Assembly (NCBI GenBank): GCA_963169235.1
Contig: CAUJCX010000039.1
Span: 54,234 to 118,233, forward strand
DNA length: 64,000 nucleotides
DNA from: Actinomycetota bacterium
GTDB lineage: Bacteria; Actinomycetota; Thermoleophilia; Miltoncostaeales; Miltoncostaeaceae
Direction: 5' to 3'
Shown here: positions 40,214 through 50,859 of the stretch, piece by piece
Numbering within the stretch: position 1 is the first letter of the stretch
How the letters are laid out: each line of letters begins with the position of its first letter
Made by a program: the position numbers and the translations under genes
The notes under the pieces: model-generated
Database searches by the model: none
Told to the model about the DNA's origin: nothing
Seen by the model: the letters and a program-made list of their open reading frames with translations, nothing else

Positions 40214-40399
40214 GCGTCGCGGACCACTTTTTTCGCGCCTCGTCCGGCGTCCCAGGGAGCAGTCCCAGTGCGGCGGGGCGGTACCGGGGTGGGTGCGCCC
40301 CGCCGGGGGGTTAGCGGCGGGTGCCGGCGAGGAGCCGGGCGGCGGGCGATGACGCGTGCATGACAACTCCGGACGGGGGCGGGAAGGTCCTCCGCGGCG

Positions 40400-40426
40400 C
40401 TATCGGTGGTCGCAAGGGATCCTTGA
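40400..40426 (-). promoter_or_regulatory. Second sigma-28-like element upstream of the RCC1-like gene
   Basis: Minus strand: CCTCAAGG (TCAA at 40426-40423), 15 nt, then ACCGATAG (40407-40400). It is one mismatch from the -10 of the proximal copy and about 210 bp further upstream, in the otherwise gene-free interval 40140-40480. It could be a distal promoter with a long leader or drive a short RNA. I see nothing else in that interval except the dtd start region. Confidence 0.45.
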
Positions 40427-40480
40427 GGTCGGGGGCGGACCACCCCCGCCACGTCCGGGGACGTGGTCATGCTCCACGCC

Positions 40481-40933
40481 ATGAGGGTCGTGATCCAGCG
40501 GGTGGACGGGGCCGACGTGACCGTGGACGGGCGCGTGACGGGCCACATCGGCCTGGGGATCGTGGCGCTGGTGGGCATCGCGGCCGGCGACGACGCCGCC
40601 ACCGCGCGGGAGCTGGCCACCAAGACATGCGATCTGCGCATCTTCGCCGAGGGCGACAAGCCGTTCCACCGGTCGCTGCGCGACGTGGGTGGCGGCCTGC
40701 TGGTGGTGAGCCAGTTCACGCTCCTGGGCGACACGCGGCGGGGCAGGCGCCCGTCGTGGGCCGCCGCCGCCCGGCCCGAGGACGCCGAGCCCCTGGTGGC
40801 GGAGTTCGCGCGGGCCGCACAGGACCTCGGCGTCGCGGTCGCGCACGGCGTGTTCGGGGCCCACATGCGCGTCGCGCTCACCAACGACGGGCCGGTGACG
40901 CTGGTGCTCGACGCATCCCCGGCAACAGCGTAG
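40481..40933 (+). CDS. dtd: D-aminoacyl-tRNA deacylase
   Basis: Removes D-amino acids (notably D-Tyr) and glycine mischarged on tRNA. The 150-residue protein has the catalytic SQFTLLGDTRRGRRPSW segment, the NDGPVTLVLD motif containing the cross-subunit Pro (here Gly-Pro) loop, and the starting strand MRVVIQRVDGADVTVDG. ATG 40481 is used; an in-frame GTG at 40463 would add six unconserved residues. Monocistronic; the rimP-nusA promoter follows 24 bp after its stop. Confidence 0.95.
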   Translation: MRVVIQRVDGADVTVDGRVTGHIGLGIVALVGIAAGDDAATARELATKTCDLRIFAEGDKPFHRSLRDVGGGLLVVSQFTLLGDTRRGRRPSWAAAARPEDAEPLVAEFARAAQDLGVAVAHGVFGAHMRVALTNDGPVTLVLDASPATA

Positions 40934-40956
40934 AACGCGCGGTCCGGCCCAGGTGC

Positions 40957-40962
40957 TAACCT
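40957..40962 (+). promoter_or_regulatory. Extended -10 TGCTAACCT of the rimP-nusA operon
   Basis: TAACCT preceded by TGC forms an extended -10. The predicted transcript would start near 40969 and run through a strong terminator hairpin before reaching rimP. Confidence 0.5.
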
Positions 40963-41007
40963 GATCGACACCGCAAAGGCGTGCGGGCGAGGTGCAGCAG
41001 CGACGGG

Positions 41008-41033
41008 AAGTGGGCCTCGGCCCACTTTTTTTT
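41008..41033 (+). terminator. Intrinsic terminator/attenuator in the rimP-nusA leader
   Basis: AAGTGGGCC (41008-41016) pairs perfectly with GGCCCACTT (41019-41027), and eight T residues (41026-41033) follow. This is the only textbook U-tract terminator in the window. It lies between the extended -10 at 40957 and the rimP start, so it probably works as a leader attenuator rather than only ending dtd transcription. Known autoregulation of nusA operons in other bacteria makes control by NusA level plausible (inference). Confidence 0.8.
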
Positions 41034-41065
41034 GCCCGTACACGAGGACACGACGAGGGGGTGAC

Positions 41066-41521
41066 ATGGCGACGGCGGAGGCGATCGAGCGTGAGGTGGA
41101 GGCGTGCCTGGCCGCGGCCATGCCCGACGTCGACCTGCGCGAGGTGGTGCTGATGGGGGCCGGTGACGACGCCATGGTGCGGGTGGTCGTCGACCATCCG
41201 GGGGGCGTCGATCACGGCGTGTGCGAGGCCGTCACCCGCGCCATGTGGGCGGAGGGCCTGGGCGACCGGTTCGGCATCGAGGTGTGGTCGCCGGGTCCCG
41301 AGCCGCCGTTGCGCGTGCGCCGGCACTACGAGGCGGCCGTGGGGCACCGCGTGCGCCTGAAGGTCGCCGACGGCGGCGGCAAGCCACGCACCCGCGAGGG
41401 CGTGCTGGCCGCGATCGGCGCGGACTCCGTGTCGCTCGTGAACGACGGTGGGGCACGCGAGATCGCGCTGGCCGACATCCGGCGCGCGTACGACCTCGAG
41501 CCGCACGGAGCGGACGCATGA
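41066..41521 (+). CDS. rimP: Ribosome maturation factor RimP
   Basis: Assists 30S subunit assembly. The 151-residue protein starts EAIEREVEACLAAAMPDVDL. It has the VVVDHPGGVDHGVCEAVTRAM helix, the SPGPEPPLRVRRHYEAAVGHRV junction (the family usually has SPG..RPL) and a C-terminal SH3-like part ending DIRRAYDLEPHG. It is the first gene of the nusA-infB operon; nusA begins 50 bp after the stop with its own AAGGAG. Confidence 0.93.
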   Translation: MATAEAIEREVEACLAAAMPDVDLREVVLMGAGDDAMVRVVVDHPGGVDHGVCEAVTRAMWAEGLGDRFGIEVWSPGPEPPLRVRRHYEAAVGHRVRLKVADGGGKPRTREGVLAAIGADSVSLVNDGGAREIALADIRRAYDLEPHGADA

Positions 41522-41571
41522 CCGGCAGTGCAGTCGACGGCCCCAGCGGCCACATCTGAAGGAGCTGACAG

Positions 41572-43110
41572 GTGAACCGGGAGATCATCGAGGCCATCAA
41601 GGCGATCGAGCGCGAGAAGGGCATCGACTCAGAGACCCTGCTGATCGCGCTCGAGGACGCGCTGCTCGCGGCGTACAAGAAGACGCCGGAGTCGGCCCCG
41701 CACGCCCGCGTGGAGATCGACCGTGAGACGGGCGACATGCGCGTGTTCCACCTGCTGGTGGACGAGGACGCCGAGCTGCGCACCCTGCCGCAGCCCGAGC
41801 CGGTCATCCCCGAGGGCGTCGACCCCGAGGACTTCGAGGCGCCCGAGCCCGAGATCGACTGGGACGCGTACGAGGACGACGAGATCGAGGCCATCGACGT
41901 CTCGCGCGACAACTTCGGCCGCATCGCGGCGCAGACCGCCAAGCAGGTGATCCTGCAGCGCATCCGCGAGGCCGAGCGCGAGATGATGTTCGAGGAGTAC
42001 GTCGACCGCGTCGGAGACGTCGTCACCGGCATCGTGCAGCAGAGCGACCACCGCTACACGCTGGTCGACCTGGGCCGCGTCGAGGCGCTGTTGCCCGAGA
42101 GCGAGCAGGTGCACGGCGAGCGCTACGACCACGGCAGCCGCGTGAAGGCCGTCATCACCGACGTGCGTAGCTCGGCCAAGGGCCCGCAGGTCATCGTCAG
42201 CCGCCGCAGCGACGAGCTGGTGAAGGAGCTGTTCAAGCTCGAGGTGCCCGAGATGGCCGACGGGCTGGTGGAGATCCGCAACGTCGCCCGCGAGGCGGGG
42301 TGGCGGTCGAAGATCGCGGTCATCTCCAACGTGCAGGGCGTCGACCCCGTCGGCGCGTGCGTAGGCCCCCGCGGCTCGCGCGTGCGCATGGTGGTCAGCG
42401 AGCTGCGCGGCGAGAAGATCGACATCATCCCGTTCAACGACGAGCCCGCCCGCTACATCGCGAAGGCGCTGTCACCCGCGCGCGTGCGCGAGGTGCTGGT
42501 GGACGACGAGGCCCGGCAGGCCACGGTGATCGTGCCTGACGACCAGCTGTCGCTGGCCATCGGCCGCGAGGGCATGAACGCGCGCCTCGCGGCCCGCCTC
42601 ACCGGCTGGCGCATCGACATCAAGTCCGAGACGACGTTCTCGCACGAGGAGACCGGCATCGACGAGGAGGCGTCCGGCGGACGCTGCTCGGCGTTCCTGC
42701 GCAACGGCAAGCGCTGCCCCAACCAGGCGGTCGCCGGCACGCGCTTCTGCGCGCTGCCCGAGCACTCCAAGCTGGCGGCGACGGAGGCCGAGCTGGGCCG
42801 CCCGCTGACCAACAAGGAGGCGCAGGAGAGCGGCGCGGCCGGCGTGCACGAGGCCGGCGGCGACGCGGCCCCCGCGGCCGCCGACGAGATCGTGCCCCAC
42901 GAGGGCATCGAGGCGCTGCACGCCGCCGGCGAGGCCGAGGGTGACCCGGCCAAGGAGATGGTGGCGGAGGGTGGCCCGGCGCCGGAGCCGATGGGCAACG
43001 GCATCGACGCGCTGCCCGCGGCGGGCGACGCCGAGGGTGACCCGGCCAAGCAGATGGTGGCGGAGGGTGCCCCGGCGCCCGAGGCGGCCGAGCAGGCCGA
43101 GGAGGCGTGA
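41572..43110 (+). CDS. nusA: Transcription factor NusA with C-terminal Cys3His extension
   Basis: A 512-residue elongation/termination factor. It has the N-terminal RNAP-binding domain (about 1-130), S1 (GDVVTGIVQQSDHRYTLVDLG), KH1 (GACVGPRGSRVRMVVSELRGEK) and KH2 (LAIGREGMNARLAARLTGW). After KH2 it carries an unusual tail: a zinc-finger-like cluster C372-x9-C382-x10-C393-x4-H398 (RCSAFLRNGKRCPNQ, TRFCALPEH), then two copies of a 32-residue acidic repeat (GIEALHAAGEAEGDPAKEMV-like). The start GTG 41572 has AAGGAG upstream. The tail is absent from classical NusA; a similar small Cys/His module is found fused to varied actinobacterial proteins (from memory). Confidence 0.95.
   Translation: MNREIIEAIKAIEREKGIDSETLLIALEDALLAAYKKTPESAPHARVEIDRETGDMRVFHLLVDEDAELRTLPQPEPVIPEGVDPEDFEAPEPEIDWDAYEDDEIEAIDVSRDNFGRIAAQTAKQVILQRIREAEREMMFEEYVDRVGDVVTGIVQQSDHRYTLVDLGRVEALLPESEQVHGERYDHGSRVKAVITDVRSSAKGPQVIVSRRSDELVKELFKLEVPEMADGLVEIRNVAREAGWRSKIAVISNVQGVDPVGACVGPRGSRVRMVVSELRGEKIDIIPFNDEPARYIAKALSPARVREVLVDDEARQATVIVPDDQLSLAIGREGMNARLAARLTGWRIDIKSETTFSHEETGIDEEASGGRCSAFLRNGKRCPNQAVAGTRFCALPEHSKLAATEAELGRPLTNKEAQESGAAGVHEAGGDAAPAAADEIVPHEGIEALHAAGEAEGDPAKEMVAEGGPAPEPMGNGIDALPAAGDAEGDPAKQMVAEGAPAPEAAEQAEEA
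42904..43095 (+). repeat. 96-bp direct tandem duplication in the nusA tail
   Basis: Two in-frame 96-bp copies (42904-42999 and 43000-43095) encode the acidic 32-residue repeats G(I)(E/D)AL..AG(E/D)AEGDPAK(E/Q)MVAEG.PAPE. Near-identity at DNA level in the second half (GAGGGTGACCCGGCCAAG) indicates recent duplication. Confidence 0.75.
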
Positions 43111-43144
43111 GATCACGGCCCGCACGCACCAGCAGCCGCAGCGC

Positions 43145-43407
43145 ATGTGCTGCGCGTGCCGTCGGCGCGGAGACAAATCCGACCTGGCACGATTCGCCGC
43201 GCTCGAGCAGGATGGGCGCAGGGTGCTGGTGCGTGACGATCGGGCGGCCGCAGGGGGGCGAGGGGCGTACGTCTGCCGTACGGTTCAGTGCTTCGAGGCG
43301 GCGGTTGAACGAAGGGCATTCCAGCGCGCGACGCGGAGCGCGGGGGGCCTGATCATCGACCCGGTGCTGGCGGACACCGTGGCGTGCGGACGAGGCGAAA
43401 GGAACTG

Positions 43408-43408
<1 letters not shown>
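43145..43408 (+). CDS. rnpM: YlxR/RnpM-family RNase P modulator
   Basis: An 87-residue YlxR-family protein; the Bacillus homologue binds RNase P RNA and lowers its activity. It has the CxxCRRR motif at the start (MCCACRRRGDKSDLARF), then LVRDDRAAAGGRGAYVC, and CFEAAVERRAFQRATR. The ATG at 43145 begins right at the motif; family members usually have a few residues more. The in-frame codons upstream to the nusA stop contain no standard start codon. No ribosome site is visible, so coupling to nusA is likely. Its stop overlaps the infB ATG (TGATG). Confidence 0.85.
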
Positions 43409-46479
<3,071 letters not shown>

Positions 46480-46495
46480 TCGCGGGGTGCTGGTG

Positions 46496-46834
46496 ATGGG
46501 TGCCGGGTACGTGGCGACGGTCAGCGTCGACCTGCACCTGCCCACGTCGGGGTCGTTGAAGGACAAGCGGCGGGAGGTGAAGCGCGTCACGCACGGCCTG
46601 GTGCGGCACTTCGGTGCCGCCGCGGCCGAGGTCGACCACCACGACCTGCGGCAGCGGGCGCGCGTCACCGCCGCGATGGTGGGCGGCGACCCGTCCGACC
46701 TGGGCACGCGCGTCGAGGCGGTCAGCCGCTGGCTGAACGCGGACGAGGTGTTCCAGGTGGTGGGCGAGTGGCGCGAGATCATCCGGGTGGGCGACGACGG
46801 GGGATGGGACGGCGATGCCATCACAGCGCAGTAG
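46496..46834 (+). CDS. ylxP: YlxP-like DUF503 protein
   Basis: A 112-residue DUF503 protein of the conserved infB-rbfA neighbourhood. Signature: SVDLHLPTSGSLKDKRREVKRV near the start (residues 8-29), then AAEVDHHDLRQRARVTAAMV and a C-terminal helix. A link to ribosome biogenesis is inferred from position only. ATG 46496 is chosen (GGGG 8 nt upstream); GTG 46487 and GTG 46493 are in frame. The 3' end overlaps rbfA by 20 bp. Confidence 0.85.
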   Translation: MGAGYVATVSVDLHLPTSGSLKDKRREVKRVTHGLVRHFGAAAAEVDHHDLRQRARVTAAMVGGDPSDLGTRVEAVSRWLNADEVFQVVGEWREIIRVGDDGGWDGDAITAQ

Positions 46835-47216
46835 GCGGGGGGCCCACGTCATCCAGGAGGTGCTGGGCGAGGCGCTGGCGCGCGACGTCGCCGATCCCCG
46901 CCTGGGTTTCGTCACCATCACCGAGGTGGAGGCGTCGCCCGACATGGCCGCCGCCACCGTGTACTTCACCACGCTGAAGGCCGACCAGCGCGAGCCCAGC
47001 GCGAAGGCGCTGGAGTCGGCCCGCGGCATGCTGCAGGCGCGCCTGGGGCGCGAGCTGCGCACCCGCAACACCCCGCACCTGAAGTTCGTGTACGACGAGA
47101 CGGGCGATCGTGCCCGGCGCGTGTCGCGCCTCATCGACGAGCTGGCCCCGCACGATCCGCCCGCGCCGGCCGACGAGCCGCCGCCCGCGGCGGCCGACGA
47201 GGACGCGCGGTGGTGA
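46815..47216 (+). CDS. rbfA: Ribosome-binding factor A
   Basis: A cold-shock 30S maturation factor of 133 residues with a KH-type fold: RRGAHVIQEVLGEALARDV, DPRLGFVTITEVEASPDM, ATVYFTTL, and RNTPHLKFVYDETGDRARRV. A Pro/Ala/Asp tail of about 25 residues is extra. It starts inside ylxP (20-bp overlap) and ends with a 4-nt overlap with the DHH phosphoesterase gene, consistent with tight coupling. Confidence 0.94.
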   Translation: MPSQRSRRGAHVIQEVLGEALARDVADPRLGFVTITEVEASPDMAAATVYFTTLKADQREPSAKALESARGMLQARLGRELRTRNTPHLKFVYDETGDRARRVSRLIDELAPHDPPAPADEPPPAAADEDARW

Positions 47217-48259
47217 GCCCCCGCGGCGGGCATCCCGAGGCCGCCCCCGGGGCGCGCGACGCCGACGTGGGCGCCGTCGCGGGGCTACTGGGGCGTCCCG
47301 GCGTGAAGTACGCCGTGGCCAGCCACCACAACCCCGACGGCGACGCGCTGGGGTCGATGCTGGGCCTTCACCGGGCGCTGGTGGCCGCGGGCCACGACTC
47401 GGTGATGTGCCATCCCGACGAGGACCCGCGCCTGCCCGAGATGGACTTCATGTTCGCCGACGGCGACGTGGTGGGCCACGGCCCGCCGCCGGACGCCGCC
47501 GAACGCGTGCTGGTGGCCGTCGACTGCGCGTCGGCGGAGCGCCTGTGGGTGCGCGACGGGCTGGGCCCGCACGCGGGCTTCGCGGGCTCCATCAACATCG
47601 ACCACCACCACGACAACACGCGCTTCGCCCAGTTCAACCTGGTGGTGCCCGACGCATCGTCCAGCGCCGAGGTGGTGTACGACGTGCTGGCCGCCGCGGG
47701 CCTGCCCGTGGACGAGGCCGTCGCGACGCCGCTGTACGTGGGCCTCATCACCGACACCGGGCGGTTCAGCTACTCCAACACCGGCGCGCACGCGCACCAG
47801 GTGGCGGCGGCGCTGATCGAGGCGGGCACCGACCCGCACGCGGTGTCCGACCGCCTGTACGAGCAGCAGCCGCTCCCGCGCCTGATGCTGGCGGCCCTGG
47901 CGCTCGGCAAGATGCGGTCCATCGCCGACGGGCGCCTGCGCATCGCCGTGCTGGGGCCCGACGACTACGCGCAGGCGGGCGGCGACGACAGCGAGGGCAT
48001 CGTCGAGCTGTTGCGCTCCATCGAGGGATGCGTGGCCGCGGGCCTGGCGCGCGAGACCGAGCCCGGCTGGTACCGGGTGTCGCTGCGGTCGTCGGTGCCG
48101 GAGCTCGACGTGTCGGCGATCGCCCGCGCCGAGGGCGGCGGGGGCCACAAGGCGGCGGCGGGCTTCTCGACCAACCGCGACATCGACGACCTGATGGCCG
48201 ATCTCGAGACCAAGGTGGTGGCCCAGCTGGGCCCCGTCCCCGACGAGAGCCGTGGCTGA
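47213..48259 (+). CDS. nrnA: DHH-family phosphoesterase (NrnA-like oligoribonuclease/pAp phosphatase)
   Basis: A 348-residue DHH/DHHA1 protein predicted to degrade nanoRNAs and 3'-phosphoadenosine 5'-phosphate. Motifs: SHHNPDGDALGSMLG (motif I), AVDCAS, IDHHHDN (DHH), ITDTGRFSYSN, and the DHHA1 loop GGGGHKAAAGF. It sits between rbfA and truB as in many Gram-positive and actinobacterial genomes. GTG 47213 gives the 4-nt overlap with rbfA; an in-frame GTG lies one codon earlier. The stop overlaps the truB start by 8 bp. Confidence 0.93.
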   Translation: MSPRGGHPEAAPGARDADVGAVAGLLGRPGVKYAVASHHNPDGDALGSMLGLHRALVAAGHDSVMCHPDEDPRLPEMDFMFADGDVVGHGPPPDAAERVLVAVDCASAERLWVRDGLGPHAGFAGSINIDHHHDNTRFAQFNLVVPDASSSAEVVYDVLAAAGLPVDEAVATPLYVGLITDTGRFSYSNTGAHAHQVAAALIEAGTDPHAVSDRLYEQQPLPRLMLAALALGKMRSIADGRLRIAVLGPDDYAQAGGDDSEGIVELLRSIEGCVAAGLARETEPGWYRVSLRSSVPELDVSAIARAEGGGGHKAAAGFSTNRDIDDLMADLETKVVAQLGPVPDESRG

Positions 48260-49151
48260 GGCGCCGGCTGACGTTGCGGTGGGCTGGCTGGTGGACAAGC
48301 CCGCCGGGCCCACGTCGCACGACGTCGTGGCCGCGGTGCGCCGCCGCCTGGCCCGGCGCACGCGCGTGGGGCACACCGGCACGCTCGACCCGTTCGCGAC
48401 CGGACTGCTGATCGTGCTGGCGGGGCGCGCGACGCGCCTGACCCAGTACCTCAGCGGCATGCCCAAGACGTACCGGGCCGTGGTGCGCCTGGGGGCCCGC
48501 TCGGCCACCGGCGACACCGAGGGTCCCATCACGCCGGGGGGACCGGTGCCGCCGCTGGCCGCCATCGCCGACGCCGTGGAGGCCATGCGCGGGCCGCAGA
48601 CGCAGGCGACGCCCGCGTTCTCGGCCGTGAAGGTGGGCGGCGAGGCGCTGTACCGCAAGGCCCGCCGCGGCGAGCAGGTGGACGCGCCCGAGCGCGACAT
48701 CACGGTGTACGACATCGTGCTGGGCCCCACCGACCTGGCGGCGGGCGACATCACGCTCGACCTCACGGTGTCAACCGGTACGTACATTCGTCAGATCGCG
48801 ATGGATCTGGGCGAGGCGCTGGGGTGCGGGGGGTATTGCCGGCAGCTGCGGCGCACCGCCATCGGCGACCTCGACGTGGCCGCGGCGGCCCCCGTCGACG
48901 CCGTCCCCGGCGCCCCGACGGTGCCGCTGGCGCGCCTGGTGGCGCACCTGCCGGTGATGGACGTGGACGCGGCCGAGGCCGAGCGCGTGGGGCACGGCAT
49001 CGCGCTGGCGTCGTTCACCATCCCCGCCGGATCCGACGTGGCCATGGTGCACGACGGCCGCCTGGTGGCGGTGGGGCGCCACACCGGCGACCGGGTGCGG
49101 CCGGTGGTGGTGCTGCAGGGGGCGTCCGACGAGCCGGTGCTGCGGTCGTGA
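48252..49151 (+). CDS. truB: tRNA pseudouridine-55 synthase
   Basis: Makes pseudouridine 55 in the T loop of tRNAs. The 299-residue protein has the N-terminal GWLVDKPAGPTSHDVV strand, the catalytic Asp motif RVGHTGTLDPFATGLLIVL, the KTYRAVVRLG motif, and TPAFSAVKVGGEALYRKAR, followed by a PUA-like C-terminal part. It starts within the nrnA end and its stop overlaps the ribF GTG by 4 nt. Confidence 0.96.
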   Translation: MAEAPADVAVGWLVDKPAGPTSHDVVAAVRRRLARRTRVGHTGTLDPFATGLLIVLAGRATRLTQYLSGMPKTYRAVVRLGARSATGDTEGPITPGGPVPPLAAIADAVEAMRGPQTQATPAFSAVKVGGEALYRKARRGEQVDAPERDITVYDIVLGPTDLAAGDITLDLTVSTGTYIRQIAMDLGEALGCGGYCRQLRRTAIGDLDVAAAAPVDAVPGAPTVPLARLVAHLPVMDVDAAEAERVGHGIALASFTIPAGSDVAMVHDGRLVAVGRHTGDRVRPVVVLQGASDEPVLRS

Positions 49152-50113
49152 GGACGTACCGCTCGCTGGGTGACCTCCCCCTGGGCGGGCCGCGGCGCGC
49201 GGTGGCCATCGGCAGCTTCGACGGCGTGCACGTGGGTCACCGGGCCGTGATGGCCACGGTGCGCGACCTGGCGGCCGAGCACGGGCTCACGTCGATGGTG
49301 ATCACGTTCGACCCGCACCCCATCGCGGTGCTGCGCCCCGACCTGAAGGTGCTGGCGCTGACGCGACTCGAGCACAAGGCCGAGCTGATCGCCGCCACCG
49401 GCGTGGACGAGCTGCTGGTGCTGCCGTTCACCAAGGCGTTCGCCCGCATCCGGGCCGAGCGGTTCGTCGACATGCTGGCCTCGCCGCCCATCGCGGCCGA
49501 GATCGTGGTGGTGGGCGACAACTTCCGCTTCGGCGCGGGCGGCGCCGGTACCACCGACATGATGCGCAGCTACGGCCGCAACCGGGGCCTGCGCGTGGTG
49601 ACGCCCGGCATGGTCAACGCGGCCGACGACAAGCCGGTGTCGTCCACCCGCGTGCGGCGCCTCATCAGCGAGGGCCGGGTGGGGGAGGTGCGCGACATGC
49701 TCACGCGCCCGCACGCCGTGGTGGGCGAGGTGGTGCACGGCGACGAGCGGGGCCGCGCGATGGGCCTTCCCACCGCCAACCTCGAGATGGCCGACGACAC
49801 CGCGGTGCCGGGCCGCGGGGTGTACGCGGGCCGCGCCCGGGTGCGGGGCACGTGGTACCCGGCGGCCGTCAACGTCGGCTTCGCCCCGACGTTCCGGGAG
49901 GCCGGTGAGCGCGGCACCATCCGCATCGAGGCGTTCCTGCTCGACTACGACGGGCCCGAGATCTACGGCGACATGGTGCGCCTGGAGTTCCTCGAGCGCC
50001 TGCGCGACGAGAAGCGGTTCGACTCCACCGAGGCCCTGGTGGCGCAGATCCGCCACGACGTCGACGAGACCCGCCGCATCGCCCTGGAACACGGCGCCGG
50101 GGGCGCGGGGTAG
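49148..50113 (+). CDS. ribF: Bifunctional riboflavin kinase / FAD synthetase
   Basis: Converts riboflavin to FMN and FAD. In 321 residues it has an N-terminal FAD synthetase domain (GSFDGVHVGHRAV with the nucleotidyl-transfer HxGH, FDPHP, and SSTRVRRLISEG) and a C-terminal flavokinase domain (GDERGRAMGLPTANLEM, GVYAGRARVRG, ALNVG-type AAVNVGFAPTF). It is the last gene of the nusA-infB operon, before the vapBC-containing insertion. The GTG at 49148 overlaps the truB stop. Confidence 0.96.
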   Translation: MRTYRSLGDLPLGGPRRAVAIGSFDGVHVGHRAVMATVRDLAAEHGLTSMVITFDPHPIAVLRPDLKVLALTRLEHKAELIAATGVDELLVLPFTKAFARIRAERFVDMLASPPIAAEIVVVGDNFRFGAGGAGTTDMMRSYGRNRGLRVVTPGMVNAADDKPVSSTRVRRLISEGRVGEVRDMLTRPHAVVGEVVHGDERGRAMGLPTANLEMADDTAVPGRGVYAGRARVRGTWYPAAVNVGFAPTFREAGERGTIRIEAFLLDYDGPEIYGDMVRLEFLERLRDEKRFDSTEALVAQIRHDVDETRRIALEHGAGGAG

Positions 50114-50139
50114 CGTCGCGGCCCGAAGCACACTGATGC

Positions 50140-50145
50140 TATGAT
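50140..50145 (+). promoter_or_regulatory. -10 box TATGAT of vapBC
   Basis: TGCTATGAT is an extended -10 placed 6 nt before the vapB ATG, implying a leaderless message. This is the most consensus-like -10 in the window and would probably be the antitoxin autoregulation site. Confidence 0.6.
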
Positions 50146-50151
50146 GCGGTG

Positions 50152-50382
50152 ATGCGCACCACGCTCGATATCGACGATGTGGTCCTCGCCGCGGCCCGGG
50201 CGAAGGCCCAGGCTGAGTCGGTGTCCGTCGGTCGGGCCCTGTCCGACATCGCTCTCAGCGCGCTCAAAGCGGGGGCCCAAGAGAACCTGGGCGAGGGGCC
50301 TTCGGGGTTCCCGCTGTTGCCCTCGTACCCCGGGCACGTGATCACCGACGATCTCGTGGCGCGCCATCGCGACGACGACTAG
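50152..50382 (+). CDS. vapB: VapB-type ribbon-helix-helix antitoxin
   Basis: A 76-residue antitoxin. The N-terminal ribbon-helix-helix DNA-binding part MRTTLDIDDVVLAAARAKAQ...SVGRALSDIALSAL is typical of actinobacterial VapB. The C-terminal part (PLLPSYPGHVITDDLVARHRDDD) is the flexible segment that wraps the toxin. ATG 50152 follows the TATGAT box; the GTG one codon earlier is less likely. The end of the gene overlaps the PIN-domain reading frame. Codon use matches the neighbours, so there is no sign of very recent transfer. Confidence 0.88.
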   Translation: MRTTLDIDDVVLAAARAKAQAESVSVGRALSDIALSALKAGAQENLGEGPSGFPLLPSYPGHVITDDLVARHRDDD

Positions 50383-50824
50383 ACGCTGGCTCGCCGACGT
50401 CAACGTCGTGCTGGCGCTGCTCTCCGCGATGCACCAGTGGCACGGAGCGGTGCTTCGCTGGACGATGGGTTTCGACGATGACGACCGGCTCGTGCTCACG
50501 CCGGTCACCGTCAGCGGAGTTCTGCGCCTCATGCTGAACCCGGCGGCCTTCGGTGGCGAGCTCGCCGCTCCCACGGCGCTCGAGGCACTCCGGCGTCTGG
50601 GTGACGACCCCCGCACGGAGTTCATGCCCGACGACTCCCCGCTGTGGGACCCGCTCATCGACCTCTCCGTCCTCACGGGGCACCGCCAGGTCACCGACCT
50701 GCATCTGGTCAACCTGGCCGCCCGCCACGGGGCCCGGCTCGCCACCCTCGACACCCGCATCGTCCCGGCGCTGGCCCCAGGCGACCGGCGCCACGTTTTC
50801 GTCGTCCCCACCCGCGCGGGGTGA
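50375..50824 (+). CDS. vapC: VapC-type PIN-domain toxin lacking a canonical start codon
   Basis: A PIN ribonuclease frame of about 149 residues. The conserved beginning RRWLADVNVVLALLSAMHQWH contains the first catalytic Asp, but the only ATG/GTG/TTG in frame is GTG 50408, which would cut it off. At 50375 an ACG stands exactly where ATG is expected (ACG-ACT-AGA-CGC, i.e. MTRRWLADVN). Change of one base, synonymous in vapB codon 75, would restore it. Later acidic residues are present (TDLHLVNLAARHG, LATLDTRI), while the usual second Glu region reads VSGVLRLMLNP. Either ACG is used weakly or the toxin is silenced. Confidence 0.65.
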   Translation, partial: TTRRWLADVNVVLALLSAMHQWHGAVLRWTMGFDDDDRLVLTPVTVSGVLRLMLNPAAFGGELAAPTALEALRRLGDDPRTEFMPDDSPLWDPLIDLSVLTGHRQVTDLHLVNLAARHGARLATLDTRIVPALAPGDRRHVFVVPTRAG

Positions 50825-50859
50825 GGACCCCGGCGGAGGACGGCGTCTCAGGGGCGGGG

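Noticed and set aside
50374..50384. Programmed +1 frameshift from vapB into vapC
   Set aside because: The GAC-TAG-A site has no known slippery or stimulatory feature. A lost ATG at 50375 explains the layout more simply.
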